A DNA stretch of 64,000 nucleotides, taken from positions 2,728,001 through 2,792,000 of the forward strand of contig CM035308.1 in NCBI GenBank assembly GCA_002900995.3, read 5' to 3'. Position numbers and translations under genes: made by a program. The DNA comes from Ganoderma boninense (Eukaryota > Basidiomycota > Agaricomycetes > Polyporales > Polyporaceae). Each line of letters opens with the position of its first letter. The first letter of the stretch is position 1. The notes below the pieces were generated by a model. It made no database searches, was not told the DNA's origin, and was given only the letters and a program-made list of their open reading frames with translations. Of this stretch, positions 35,259 to 48,690 are shown piece by piece.

Positions 35259-38200
35259 TCAGTCGAAGATATCCGTAGCGTAGCGGTCGTTCATGATCTT
35301 GTCGAAGATCTTCACAGCGCCCGCCTCGTCGACGTCGTTCTGCTGCTTAATGAACGTGACGATCGTCTGCTTCACCCCAGCGGCGATCCTTCCCGCTCCA
35401 CACACGTATATCTGGGGCAGCCCGCCGTGTCAGTGCATCCTGCCCAGCCCGACTCTGATCGCCCTCACCTTTCCGCCCTGCTTGAACGCCGCTTGGACCT
35501 CCTCCCTGTCGTGCCAAATCCGACTGCCACAAGCAACCATTGTCAGACACCCCCGGCAGCGAAAACTGCGAAACCAAAGCATCTACTCACTCCTGCACAT
35601 AGCGGCACTCCTCCGAGTCCCCCGCGCACCTGGAGAACGCCGGGCGCACGTCGACGACCCCGAGCTCCGCCCACTCCTTCAAGTCCGAGTCCCCATAGAG
35701 GAAGTCCTCTTGTGGGTTCCGGCAGCCAAAGAACAGTAAGTTTTTCGCGACCGCGCGCCCCGCGCGCTTCTGCATCGCGCGCTCCTGCAGGAACCCGCGC
35801 ATCGGCGCGAGCCCGGACCCGGCGGCGACCATGACGAGCGGGATTGTCGGGTCCGTGGGCGGGTGGAAGTGCGCGTGCGACGCGCGCACCGCGAGCTGCA
35901 CCCTGTCGCCCTTCTGGAGGCCCGCGAGGAACGTGGACGCGACGCCGAGGAAGGGCTCGGCGCGCCCGGAGAGCGCGGGCGCGTCGACGATGCTGACCGT
36001 CAGCGAGACGCGCTGTGCGTTCCAGAGCGGGGAGGACGAGATCGAGTACTGGCGGATGCGCATGGACGGGAGCATCTGGAGGAACGTCGAGAGCGGGAGG
36101 TCGATGTCCTTGTTCTCCTCGAGGATGTCCAGGACGCTGAGGCGCTTCTGGAAGACCTTCTCGGCATAGTTGGTGGAGAGGTCCTTTAGGGCCTGGGTGG
36201 ACGCCTCTGAGTTCTTCGCCTTGAGAAGGGTCTCGAGGTCGCGCTGGGTGGCCGGTTGCTGGAGCTCTACGTAACCTTTCAGGAGGTTGTGAATGGTGAT
36301 AGCTTTCCCAACAGGGAGGGAAGTAGGGACCGAGGAGTTGATCTCAATCTGTCCATATCCATTAATTCCCAGACAGTCTACCAACGATTGGCTAATGACA
36401 ACCTACCTCCTGCTCGATAGACAGCCCGAAACGAGCAATTGCCCTGCGCACAACGCGATCGGGGTTGATGGGCAAGCTGTGATCCTGCGTAAGCATACGT
36501 CACCCTTGAAGTCGGGAAAAGTACGCACATGGCCAAGTAGTCGCCCGCCCTGTAAGTCATGCTATCCGGCAGGTCGAACTCTTTTCGTGTTATCAGCGAT
36601 ACGGAGACTCCGAGGGCATGCATGCACTCGAAACACTCACCGATATGGCGCTTCGCAGGCGCGTTCGGTCCACTAATAACCCTGTTCTCGACCACAGTGC
36701 CCAGGGCGGTATCCTTCTGGCGGAGGATCTCCGCACGCGCCGTCCCAGCGGAGACAGTCGTGACGTCGATGCCCGCCGACGCAGCGCCCTTCACCGCACC
36801 GTATTCCTACCACGACACAACCTTCAGCGACCGCTATTACCACCCCTCAAACCAAACCAAATGCAAGCACAAACGCAAAACACAACTCACCACGCGGAGC
36901 GTCTCCCACAGGCCCTTCTCCCACTTATCGAAGCTCTCAAAGAACTCCGAGCCCGACGCGTCGCCCTCCCCCCTCTCCGCGAGCCGCGTCGCCCCGTGCG
37001 CCGCGAGCGCGTCGTCGACGAGCCGCGGGATGCGCTGGTACGTGTTCACCCAGTCGCGGTTCCCGCAGCCGAACACGGCAAACTTGAGGTCCGCGAACGC
37101 CTGTGCGTCCTTGACGCTCTCGAGCCAGGTCACGAAGTGCGCCGCGTTGTCCGCGGGCTGGCCCTCGAACGACGCGGTCACGACCACGAGGGGGCCGTCC
37201 TTGGGCAGGTTCGCGGTCACGGAGTCGAGCGTGCCGATCGACGCGCGGAAGCCTGCAAGACGGGTGCGTCAACATATTATAATGGCCGCTAAGAGTCGGC
37301 TGCAGGGTGCTAAGCACTACGAACCGTGGGTGGAGGCATCCGAGGCCAGGCGCTGTGCGAAGGACTCCGAGTTCCCGGTGTTCGACCCGTACAGGATGTA
37401 CATCTGCTGCAGCTTCGACGCCTCTGCAGCGGTTGTGGCGGTCGGCCCCTGAGCAGCCGCTGGACCGACGGGCGAGAGGACCGACGCGGGGACCGAGAGC
37501 AAGCGGGGCTTGTTCTTGCGAGGGATGGCGTTGATGAAGAAGTTGTGGGGCTTGATCGTGAGCGTCTGTTTGAGCTCGAGCTCGTACGAGGGGTCGACCA
37601 TGACGAGGTCGAAGCGCTGCATGATCGTGACGAGCGCGAGCTGCGCCTCTTGCCAGGCGAAGGGGCGGCCCTGTTGGACGGCGTCCGACTCAGCCGCAGG
37701 CGAACAAGGAACACGAACGCGGGCTCGGAGCTTTGGAACTTACGATGCAACCGCGCATCCCGAAGCCGAATGGCTGCCACGCATTTGGCTAGAGTGCGAC
37801 GACGTCATTCGGGTATCCGGCCAATACAAAAACAAAGGAGGAGATCGACCCACGGGCAGCGCCTCGAACTTCCCGTCGAGCATGCGCTCAGGGCGGTATC
37901 GGTCGGCCTGCATCGCACAGATCAGCCATGGGAACGGGACCGCGCAATGACTGGCAACGCCGCTCACGTCCTCTCCCCAGACCTTCGGGTCTCGGTGCAT
38001 GGTGTAGGTGCTGATGGTGACCCGGTACCCTTCTCGACGGCGTACTTGCCGCCACCAATGACCGTGTCTTCTGCAGCCCCGACCGTCCTCCCAGGCGCGG
38101 TGGGACCCAAACGGAGGCTCTCGCGCATAACGGCTGGAAAACGACGAGAGATTTATCACCCGAGCACTGAAAACAGAGGAATTCCTGCTTACCAAGCAAA

Positions 38201-39702
38201 TACGGAAGCTTACCAACATCGTGGACGGTCATGGGGCGGTCGCCGATCTTGCTGTCGACCTCCTCGCGGAGTTTACGGTACGCGTCGGGGTTCTTGAGCA
38301 AGAAGTATGTGACGAACGTCAGCATGCCTAGAGTGTTGTCAGCTCTATAGGTTTTCCTGAGACTACGATCGGCAAACCGGAAGTCGTTTCGTGGCCTAGT
38401 CCAGGGGATTTGTAAGTGTTATCATTCGAATATACTGTGTCCGAGGGCGCATACCTGCGATGAGGAATGTCAACAGCTAGACGGGCTGGTCAGTTCGGCT
38501 ATGATTGAAACCGGAGATATCTATCACGCACATTGTACTTGATGTTCTGGTCAGAGAGCCCGAGGCCGGTCTCTTTGTCGCGCCCCGTCAGCATGACTTG
38601 CACTAGGTCAGTCTTCTCTGGAGGGTTCGACCTATGGTCCTGGAGGACTTTTCTGGGTAAGTCTCGCGACGGGCACATACATGCAGCAAGACTCACTCTC
38701 TTCGACCAGCGCATTTAAGGTGCGCTTGTCTTCTTCATACTTTGCGTTGGCGCCGCTCATCATTGCTTGGATGATCGACGGGCGCGACGAGCGGCGTCCG
38801 CTCTCGATCAGAAAGTCAGCCATAGCCGTCGCGAATGGGTGTGGTTCCTCCTGCACATGGTATCAGCACTTTTCGCTTCTTAAAATTTTGTGTCAACGTG
38901 TCCATACCCGATAGAAGGAGTTCAGACTGTACTCAGGGCGCAATGAGCGTTCCCGAAAGGTGTCAGGAAAAAATGAGAAACTGCTCACCGATAGGACATT
39001 GAGCACAGGGAGATAGCGTCAAGCGTAAGACGCGTGAAGTCATTGCTCGGGTCGATCTTTTCTCGCGGGCCAAAACTGCAGGAGAATCGCTTGAGAATGG
39101 AAGCGATCACACCGGCGCTGACGTGCTCACCGCTCCCATTTCAAGACGAGCTGGTTGACAATGTCCATCATGTCGTCGAACATGTCGTATATGGCCGTCG
39201 TGCCAAAGCACGGCATAAGCAAGCGATCTGTATGGAATTGAGCGGTCAGATCTTGGCCATCGTATCCACACCAAGATGCGCACGTACGCGCAATGCCCCA
39301 GTTGCGTTCCTCCGGCACTCGAGCCTACGATATGGCATGTCACACGATCAGTTTCTGCAATGAGGAGCATAAATGCGACTCACAGTAAAGAGACCGTCGC
39401 CAGTGCCGTTGCGGACTTCGTTGAGACCGGCGGAGACCTTCTTGGGGAAGCGTTTGTCGTCAGAGACCTCGTTCACCAACTCGTACGAGCTAATGAAGAG
39501 CTTCTTTTGACCTGAAAATCATAATGAGACCGCATATGCGGCATTTCACAGACCTGGAGAACGTACCAAAGATATTGAGCTGAAAGATTTCGCCATACTG
39601 CTGGGCGAGGAGGTTGAGGGACCTGACGGGCAGATCCTTGTCTATAGTGTTGATGTGGCCGAGGAATGGCACAGCGGGGGGACTGGGGATGGGGGTGGTC
39701 AT
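35259..39702 (-). CDS. Self-sufficient cytochrome P450-reductase fusion (CYP505 type), one frameshift
   Basis: ATG 39702 ([16 protein letters not shown]), stop 35259-35261 ([10 protein letters not shown]). The heme domain shows the I-helix AGHETTSG, assembled across two introns, the ESLR K-helix and the heme loop FGFGMRGC. A linker leads to the flavodoxin-like FMN domain ([18 protein letters not shown]). Next come the FAD domain (RQYSISSSP) and the NADPH domain ([27 protein letters not shown]). Domain order and length match P450foxy/BM3 proteins, which hydroxylate fatty acids near the omega end with electrons from NADPH through FAD and FMN. All introns are short and in phase. The exception is one missing base near 38026-38030 between AVEKG and YRVTISTY, in a GGG run. 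The rest is intact, so a sequence error is more likely than a dead gene. Confidence 0.92.
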
Positions 39703-41592
39703 GATAGGCGAATAGCAGTCGTGGCCGTAGTCGAATGTGGATTGAGGGGAGACGTGCTGGATAGAGCAGGCTTTATATGCAGGGAAGCGAGCAACAGAGG
39801 GGCGCCCGATCCAGACACCTGGCCCCTGTCATCACGATTGGCTTCCTACCCCCCCTTCAAGATCGAGCACCTGCGTGGACGGTGACGGAGGGGGAACGTG
39901 TCCGGGAAGCGATCGTCTGCGACCGCGAGGCCGCACAATGGATGGCAGCTAACGTACACAATGCCGTCTCCGACGGGGAGGACCTACCAACATGGGACAG
40001 CATACAGTCCGCAATTCCACGTAATTCGTCACGGATATGCGATATCGGATGCCGAAGACTCCCAAAATCTGAGGAGTGGTTGCGGAACACGAGCGTCCGA
40101 GATGCGGTCGCAAGGTGGCTGCGCAGCGCGACAAAGTTGCCGGTGGGACGCCGGTGGAAAACCCCGATGCGAAGTACTTACATACACGGTTATAATCGAT
40201 GCCGGATTCGCCGAAGGCCTAGAGGATTTACGTCGTCATACAGATAACTACATTCGGCGAACGCTCTCCCCGGACGCTGGCGATCAGCATGCACACTCAG
40301 CAGACGACTCGGAGCCTTGCGGGTTCAAGCTTGCGTACCTTCCTGCCACGTATCTCTCCGGCATTCACTTCCATATCTACCACGGATTGACTATTGCGTC
40401 CTTCGGAGATCCCATGGATTACGTAGATGCGAATGGAGAGGTGTTGGCCAAGAAGTCTGGCGTGGGCCAAGAGTGAGGCCGAGACCAAGTGGCTTCGTGA
40501 ATAGACGCCCCCGATGTCTGCAGTATGGCGATGGCTGTGCTTCATCTTTCCGACTCATTCGCATCCGGCAATTCGGGGAACTTCAACCGGAACCCACTCA
40601 ACATCCATCCAGGTCAAATATCTCCGTGTTCTTACGCTCCCTTGATGCCTCATTGACCCACATTCCCGAGTATTTTGACTTTGACACCTTACTCATTCCC
40701 CTCTCTACTAATGGCCTTTTCCCGACGGCCGCTCAATCTCATCTTGACACTCTGCTTACTCCGACTCCGAAGATCGTGGATAACCTCGCCCAGGCCAGGG
40801 GAGGGCAAAGTGGGACATGCGTCGGGATTCCACGACAGGGCCATCACTGTGGTCAGGAGTGTCACCATACTCTCAATTCGCAATAAACACGGAGGCATGG
40901 CAGAAACACGGCCAGTGTGGTCTCACTCCCTTCTCAGATTCAACGCCGTGTGTGGACCCACAGGTCATCTGGCCGTCCACCGAGAGCGTCAGGCCATATC
41001 ATCAGCTTCGTTTTTAACGTTATCTCTCACGGACCACTTTTTCTAGCCAACATTGACGACAGCTCCAATCGCTGACCAGTCTGTCGGTCTGGCGTTCCTA
41101 TATTCGTTTGGATTCACACTTCTATCCACCGCCGGGTAGCAGGCACAACCTTAACCAACTGCAACCCAACCGACGCCAGACGATAGGCTTCATTGTCTTA
41201 TAATGCCTCTCGTTACTCGTGGTTACACACCCACCGTGCATGGACCGCACGTTGAATTTGTAGCACCCCAGAAATGCCGATCGAAGCACTGTGCACCCAG
41301 CCAGACGTTTGGTTTTGGCTCGCAGTAGTACGTACAGCGCGCCTGACAAGAAAAATTTGTGGTTCAACGTCGTGCAGGACGTCCCAACTGTATACACTGC
41401 TGAAAGAGGTCGCCATGGCTTGCACGCCAGTTATCCTGCCCGCCCTCGGGCTCCGTTTGAAACTTTCCCTCGAGAGTTATCCGAGCGCCATGTTTTCACA
41501 TACCTATTTATGCCAGCATCGTATAAAACTAATAGTGAGTACACTATCCTGATACATGCGCTAATATACCTTCGCTCGCAAGCACTCGACGT
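39703..41592. other. 1.9-kb spacer, nothing supported
   Basis: Lies between the 5' end of the P450 and the 3' end of RPAP1. The longest open frame (plus, 39898-40476) has no recognisable motif or splice partner and is left out. Confidence 0.5.
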
Positions 41593-44500
41593 CTACCGAC
41601 CCCCGTCATGATCGCCGTCTAGCAAATTCCTCAGCCTCTCCCTCACCCTCCCACACCCCCCCGCAAACTCGAGCCTCTGCGCCTCCAGGTGCCGGCTGCT
41701 CAAAGCACGCCGGCGGCAGCAAAGATCGTGCCCCTCCTGTTCTGCCTGTACAGCACCACGTCCCTCACCGCTCCACCCCGCCCTGGTCCACCACCCGCCT
41801 CAGCAGCTTCCTCGCCTGCTCTCCCCAAACCCTGCCCCCGTTCCTCCCCGCCGCACCCAAGTCGGCCAGACATTGCACGCGACATGGTGCACCGCAACGA
41901 GCCTCACAAGCCCTCCAACGGCCCCGCACAAGGGCCCTCACGTACGCCCCAACGACCTCCGGCTCGCCCTCGACAGGCCACAGGGTACTCCGCGACGCTG
42001 CCCGTGACGACGTCCCCGGCTGCGTCGGAGCGTGCGCACGCGTGCCCGAAGTCGCCCCAGGAAGCGGCGGTAGTCGGGCGGGTAGCGCATGGAGAGGGGG
42101 GGGCAGGAGCACGCGCGCGAAGAGCGGGTCCGCGAACGACACCGCGTCGTACAGCGCGACGAGGTCCGTGTACCACTGGAAGAACGGCACGCCGCGTCCG
42201 AGCAGCGCTGCGCCACCGCGTCGAGTGTCACGAAGGATGACGACGACTGGGGCTGGAGCGAGGGCGGCGGGGTGCGGAGCGTCGCGGTGGACGCGGCGGC
42301 GGAGAGGGGCGCGAGGAGCTCGGCGGCGAAGCGCGCGACGAGGGCGTCGCGGAAGACCTCGTCGGCGCCGTCGGCCGCAGACGGCTGCGGCTGGTCGTGC
42401 TCGAGCATGAAGACCTTCATGCACCCGAAGACGGCCTCTTCGCGGCTGAGGAGGACGCTCGGGAGCTGGTGGTAGCGCAGGACCTCCTGGCTGACGCGCA
42501 CGAAGAGGAGCGTGGCGCGCACGACCTCGGTCTCGGAGGCGTTCCACGCGTCCGGGAGGGCTTGAAGGGCACCCGACTCTTTCCCGACTTGAGGAGGTGG
42601 TCCGGGGGCAGAACATCCAGTCCTTCGTCAAGGGCAGCGGGTAGTCGCGCTTGTCGTTCAGCTGTAAGGCGGAGAGTGGAGGGAGGCGTAGCGTCGTGGC
42701 GGTCGCGATGGACCGGGGTGTGATCCATGTCGGGGAGACCACCTGCTCCGCCTTCGGACGCAGCGAATAGGCCAAGAAGGGGGTGATCACGTCCATGCCG
42801 CCTCTCTGCCATATCTCCTCCGGAATCGCCCAACCCCGCGAGCGAAGGAAGTCGGCCGTGATCGTCTCTGCGACAGCAGTCGCGGTGCTTTCCGCAACCG
42901 CCTCGTCTCCAGGCAACAAGCGACACAGTATAGCGAACGCCTGAGCCATCCAGAGGTCAGGTGACGTCCCTGGGATTCTGCGCGACAGTTGGAGGTAGAA
43001 CGCGAGCAGTATGGAGAGAGGCCGGCAGAAAAGGTGCCCATAAGGAATGGACTCGGGGGTGTACAACGACGCCCACAGCGGATGGGTCGTGATCGCGGCG
43101 CATACACTTGATAGATCGGCGATAGGGAGTGTAAAGGGCGGAGCGTCCGAAGAATTGCTAGGCGAGTCTGGGATGCAGGACAGGAAGAGGCGGACTACGG
43201 CGGCGAGTGTGTCTGCATGCCGGCCTAACTCTCGAAGCGAAGGGACGTCCGTCGGGAGGATGCCTTGGCGCATCCCTGAGCTCAGCTGCCCAAGCGCATC
43301 GCGAGCTCCCTTCAGGGCGGCTGCCACGACCTCCTTCTCCCCCCCGTCCGCGAAGCCGTCCTTGATAGCATCGAGGACAACAGCCCGTTCCGCCTCGCCG
43401 CCTCTAGCCCCGTTGACTTTCGCTCCTTCCAGGAATGCGGCGACAGCGCTCCAGAGCCTGCCCCAAGTCTCCTCGTCAGACGCGGAAAGCCGTGTACGCA
43501 ACTCCAGCATATCGTCTACCCAACCCCATCCCACCACCTGGCTCCAAAGGATGTCATGCGAGGGCGACGTGCGGTGCGGGTCGCGCGCGCAGACGGTCCA
43601 CGCCTCCAACGCGCGCAGCCACGTGTTTCGAAGCTGGGACGAATGGCACTCGGGGGACAGGACGTGCTTGCCGAGCTCGAGGAAATACTCCTGTGCGGTT
43701 GTCGTGATGTGCGCGTACAGACCGTAGGAGGCGAGACTAGCGTAGAAGTAGAGTGTTTCCGACAGGAGCTGTGTCGCAAGAGCGAGAGGGTACGGAGAGG
43801 ACGGCGGTGGGGTGATGACGAAGCGGAGGAGGGAGTCCGCGGGGTCGACCAGGGCGCTGGCGTTCTCGCGCGAAGTCGCCGCCAGGAGACGCAAGAATTG
43901 GAGTGCGAATGGACTTGGGAGGGGCGAGTCGTCCGTCGGCGGTATTGGCGTGAGGAGGAATCGTTGGAAGACGTTGGAAACGAGCCCTTCGGTCTTCACG
44001 ATCTTCGTCGCATTGTCGTTTGAGTGCTGAGCTAGTCGATGGAGGACGGCTAGAAGCTGCGAGAGACTCTCCTGCGGCAACTCCCCGAGGGTGAACGCGT
44101 TCGCGCACTGAGGAAGAACGAAGTCTAGCGGAAGGGAAGAGAGTGCCTCTCCACGGTCCAAGTCCTTTAGCTCAACGCCATCGATAGACTTCACGTCCTC
44201 ATCCCACTCTGACGTGCACTCCCAGAGCAGCTCGACGGCACGAGCCCCAACACTCGCCCGCTCGCCCATAGCCTCTGCTCCGGCGGCGAGCATCCGCTTG
44301 CGTAGCGCGAGCTCCTGACCGGGCCAATTCGGGGACCCCCTTCTTTTTGTCGACCGACGCCTCGAGCAGTTTGTGGCGATCTTAGCCAGCAAGCCAAGCA
44401 TAGATGCCGCTGTGCTGGACGGTAGATGATCCGGCGACAGAAGAAAAATGTCCCGAGAGTGTACAGCATGAGATGCCTTCGGCGTGATGGTGCAGGCCGA

Positions 44501-45388
44501 GATGCGTCGGCAAGAGGCTGTTAGATGCGCAGGGAGGGGGTGCCGGTGAGGTCGAATGCATGGTGGGAGTGGGCGGCTCGTAGTCTCTTCAGGCTCCGGC
44601 TCTCGTTGCATCCACTCCAAGACGGGACATTAGCGGGAGCAGTGGGAGAGAAGCGTCGCCATGATGTCTTCCGGTGTACCTTCCTCTAAACCTCCCATCT
44701 TACCGGCTACCTCCTCGCGCTCGCCGGAGTCAGCGTCCGTAAGACCAGAGGCGCTACGACCTTTGAAACGCAGTTCGAGGTTGGTTCCACGTGCCCAGGG
44801 AGATGACGGGCCGTCGCTGTCGGATGGTGGGGGCAAGGCGAGAGCACCTTTTGCGTGGAGACGGAAGGAGCAGAGACTCTAGACGCTGGACGTCATCCGG
44901 GTGATGTCTGCGAAGCGTATTTTGCGATCTGCACGACTCGGTGGCCGTTGTGCTGCTTTTGCGGACGTTGTGGTGAGGGTGACGGCGAAGGATGCTTGCT
45001 GGATTAGTGGTCACAGATGTTCTTATTACGCACGAGCTAGCATACATACTGAGGGATCTGGTATGTTGGAGACGGGACGCGGAGGGGATGAGGATCGCTC
45101 GTTGCCCTCACCCTGCGTAGGTGGAGAAGAACTTGAAGACGTTGACTCTGCCCGACCTTCTCGCTCTCCGCTTTTTCTTCTGCTTTGCTCCTCACTCTGC
45201 GAGTGCCCTCTCAGCACACTCTGCGATTTCGGTCCAACTCTCACGGATCTCTGCCTCTCCTGCGTCCTTTCAGCTCTGACATGTTGCTACAGACGGCGGT
45301 TCTTCCTCCTCTGCCTGCTACGCCATCCATCTTGCTCCGCGAACGAGGGCGCGCTACAGTGTGCTTGATTGGAGGGAAGAGCCGAGGT
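41593..45388 (-). CDS. RPAP1: RPAP1 (RNA polymerase II-associated protein 1), 5' end in gap, several frame changes
   Basis: RPAP1 is needed for assembly or nuclear import of RNA polymerase II (known for the family). The N-terminal part next to the gap is poorly resolved; the segment RADRKIRFADIT leads to LPPPSDSDGP and the conserved LELRFKGR start of the C-terminal domain. A long helical region follows (LLWECTSEWDEDVK, WGWVDDMLELRTRL, DMDVITPFL-like repeats). The C-terminal domain shows LLFVRVSQEVLRYHQLP, VPFFQWYTDLVALYDAVS, MRYPPDYRRFL, LWPVEGEPEVVGAYVRALV and RDVVLYRQNRRG. At least five one-base frame changes are needed: near 44897 (C run), 44845 (A run), 42540-42620, 42200-42240 and 42100-42130. 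The conserved protein survives on both sides of each, so indel errors in GC-rich DNA are likely. Confidence 0.8.
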
Positions 45389-45488
45389 NNNNNNNNNNNN
45401 NNNNNNNNNNNNNNNNNNNNNNNNNNNNNNNNNNNNNNNNNNNNNNNNNNNNNNNNNNNNNNNNNNNNNNNNNNNNNNNNNNNNNNNN
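45389..45488. other. Assembly gap (100 N)
   Basis: Second 100-N placeholder. It removes the RPAP1 N-terminus, and what follows has a different composition. Confidence 0.99.
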
Positions 45489-47900
45489 CAGGAGAGCTGA
45501 AGTCGTACGATCTACTATGACGAGAGAAACGGACGGTGCGTGGGCTCTTGCAAATTCGCGTGTCACTTGGTGAAGTACTCAGGGGAGTGTGTGCCAAATA
45601 CGGAGCCGTGCGATGGCAAAATGAAAGAGGGAGGGCGTGCGCAACACGGGAGAAGCTGAGAGCAGGCGAGTGAGGCTTGGGCAGCGAGTAGCACGCTGAT
45701 GAATGGTGCGGAGGGCACGAAACTCTCGGGGCACAGAGGAGAGGGTACCAAAAGCTTTCCCTGAAAGTTTTGTGGGAGTGAGACGACAGGTGCTCGTCTG
45801 GTGAGGGTTCTAGCGGGCAGGAACTCGCGCGACGGGAACTGCGTGCGTTGTCGTGGTGTGAAGTCGGGGAAGCGAACGAGCGAAGATGAATGGAGGAGAT
45901 GACAAATAATAATAGAAGTGAAGGAGCGTGGGGCAAAATGGACGCAGCAGAGGATGGTACATGGTACACAACTAGGGGAAGGGCGATGACCACGGGGGAT
46001 GGAAAGCAAAGTAGAATGGCAAACAATGGGGCCAGAGAGGCAGCGAGATTGCAAGTGGTAGAAGTCGGGGACGGCGGGAGTGGAGCACTTGCAAGCTCGG
46101 GGGACGCAAGACAACGGTCAGATGAATGCGCGTACCAAGTTCTGAATGAATCCAACCACGACCGGACTCCCAATAACACCACTAACCCAAATCACAACAC
46201 ACGCGACATGCGTCAACTTGAGGCGATTGCTGAACGCGAACACGGAGGGCGGTGGACACAAAACTTGGTATAGACCTTCGTGTGGACGAGATCGGCCTGC
46301 GCACCAACTTGCGCGCGACGATGGAGAACTAGAGGCTCCATGGTGTGTGAAAGGGAGAGCCTCGTCCTGGCGAGATGCGCTGAATTGCGGAGGCTACTGC
46401 GCAGGAATCAATGGAGTGGCAGCAGCGAAACTTGGTTGGAACCTCTGCACGGAGGAGGAGAGTTTGCTTATCAAGTTTTGCGCAAACTGTACGGGAACTG
46501 ATGGCCAGATGATGCGGAGAAGAGAGGGCTAGTGGCTGCGAGGAGGCGTGGATGGGGCGCAACAGACGGTGTGTAGCCCCGGAACGAGTGGACAGATTGT
46601 CGCCAAATTTGAAATGCACGGTCTTGACTACCGCACAAAGGGGCTTGCTGAGTTTAAGGCCGAACGGGCGAGAACTACGCGCTGGGTCGAGGTGCGAAGT
46701 GGAAGAGAGAGATGAATACTCAAAGGTGGAGCTTACCTTGTTCAGCGACGTAGAAGCCACGGAAGCCATCCAGATCGTCCACAGGTGGTGCAAAACTCCC
46801 AGGAAAGCAATCTAGAAGCAAGGATAGGAGAAGGCACCGTGAAATAAGAGAACAGAGCTTAAGTCCAAACACCGACTGCTTTAGTGAGCACCAGCTGAGT
46901 CTGGGATGGAGATCAGAAGGTAGAAGTACAACGCACCAATCATAATGCAGCATGGAAGACAAGCGTGGCATGATGGAAGTGTTGGTGGAGGGCACGAGGT
47001 TGATCGAGGAGCTTGGCCTGTATACAGGCCAAGTGAGTCAAAGTTCCTTCACTGGATGGTCCAGCCTTCCGCCCGGGTGGATGGCATTCGCGCCCCGTGC
47101 ATCAGACCAGACCACAGCACCCGCGAGAATGAACGAGCTTCACCTGGTGTAACAGCAGTCAAGAGGGAGGATATGACGAGCTGGACGCCACGTTGCGTCC
47201 AACAACAGCCAGTGCGCATCACGTGCTCAATAGCGCCACCCACGTGGACGGCTAACGCACTGACTTGTCTCAGAGCTCCTCCCAGTGCAGTACACCGCCG
47301 CCATTCCGTTCCTGTCTCCACTCTGCTCTGGCTGGCCCCTGGCAATCCACCGCACTGGTCACCAAATCAATGCCCTGCAAGAAGGAACACTGCATATGCG
47401 CTTCGAGAGGAGAAGTCCGAGTCGGGATGCCAGGCCGGGTGAGGCTGGTGCATCTGACACCGGCTTTCCAACATGTCGCACCCAGTCTATCTCGCCTTCG
47501 TCTCTCTGCCTCCACCTCCGGCTCACTCGTTCACCATCCGCTTCTACGGATGCTGCGTCAATCCTCCTCATTCCCGCTACCTCCATCGCTGGCACCTCTT
47601 TGCGCCCTCCACCTATCTCTCAACTGGCTCCAATCTGCATCGCAGTCAGAGTCGCGGGCACAATCGAGCACAAGAGTAGGGGCTCCGAAGCGCATGGATG
47701 GGGAAGCCCGGGGAGCAGGGAGACTCGTGATGAGAGGGGCAGGATGAGCGGGAGGAACACAAGGTAAGCCAGTTCTAATGCTTTGCGCATTTCGCAGTGT
47801 GATCTATGCGACTCCCCAACCATGGATTGCATGGACCGCCCACTGCCAGACCCACTGCCCCGACTGCAGCCCCACCCACTGCCCGACAAAATGGCAATCA
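45489..47900. other. Strand-skewed region, no gene recognised
   Basis: From about 45.56 to 47.2 kb the plus strand is markedly purine-rich (GA-rich), then switches to pyrimidine-rich from about 47.26 to 47.7 kb. Long open frames exist on the minus strand (45489-46182) and plus strand (45890-46273), but they follow the skew and lack motifs. Two short in-frame echoes (CAYQVL, FAYQVL) occur in different frames. Not annotated as genes. Confidence 0.4.
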
Positions 47901-47919
47901 TTCCAAGCATTTCCTGGAT

Positions 47920-48690
47920 GCCGCATCCAGTGCGCCCTGTGCACGCCTACCCCCACCTGCCTCAAGATCGGCCCCACATCGCATAACCGGCGGTCGATGT
48001 CCCCGGGGACGCGATACTTCAATGCTCAGGCCCTCCATCCACCATGGGATCCAGTAGCGAGGGCCGCCGTGCAAGACCTCGTCCTCGGCAGCGGCGTCGA
48101 CTGCGCCATGCGCACGCCTACCCCCACCCACCTCAAGATCAGCTCGACATCGCGTCCCTGGCGATCGACAACCTCGGGGACGCGATAATTCGGAGCTCAG
48201 GCCCTTCCTCCACCATGGGTTCAAGCGGCGAGGGCCGCTGTGCAAGACCTCGTCCTCGGCGGCCGTGTCGAGTGCGCCCGGTGCGCGCCTGCCCCCACCC
48301 GCCTCAAGATTCGCCCCAGATTGTGTCTCCGGTGATCGACGTCCCCGGCGACGTGATTCTTCGCAGCTCATGCCCTCCCTCCACCATGGTATCAACCGGC
48401 GAGGGCCTCGGCACAAGAACGCGCCCTCGGCGGCCATGTTGAGTGCGCCCTGTGCGCGCCTGCCCCCACCCGCCTTAAGATTCGCCCCAGATCGTGTCCA
48501 CGGCGATCAACGTCCCCGGCGATGCGATTCTTCGCAGCTCAGGCCCTCCCTCCACCATGGGTTCAAGCGGCGAGAGTGGCCGTGTCGCGTGCGGTCTGCC
48601 TGCGCCTACCACTGCCCGTCCCGAAGACTGGCTGCAGAACGTTGCACCTGAGGTCGACACACCCGCAGACGCAATACCACGATGCTGAGG
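47920..48690. repeat. 171-bp tandem repeat, about 4.5 units
   Basis: The anchor ACCATGG occurs at 48041, 48212, 48383 and 48554, a spacing of exactly 171 bp each time. A second anchor (CGCCTACCCCCACC) matches at 171-bp offset between about 47948 and 48119, so a partial unit precedes 48041; a diverged partial unit follows 48554. The period is 57 codons, so both strands stay open through several units. Units differ by many substitutions but few indels, which suggests either protein-coding constraint or gene conversion. Confidence 0.8.

Noticed and set aside
35259..39702. Separate P450 and reductase genes
   Set aside because: Exons join in phase from the heme loop through the linker to the FMN domain, so it is one fusion gene.
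39898..40476. 192-codon plus-strand ORF between P450 and RPAP1
   Set aside because: No recognisable family or splice partner; Cys, His and Ser scattered without pattern.
45489..46182. Long minus-strand open frame beside the second gap
   Set aside because: It follows the pyrimidine skew of that strand, consists of Ser/Pro/Leu/His-rich low-complexity sequence, runs into the N gap and has no motif.
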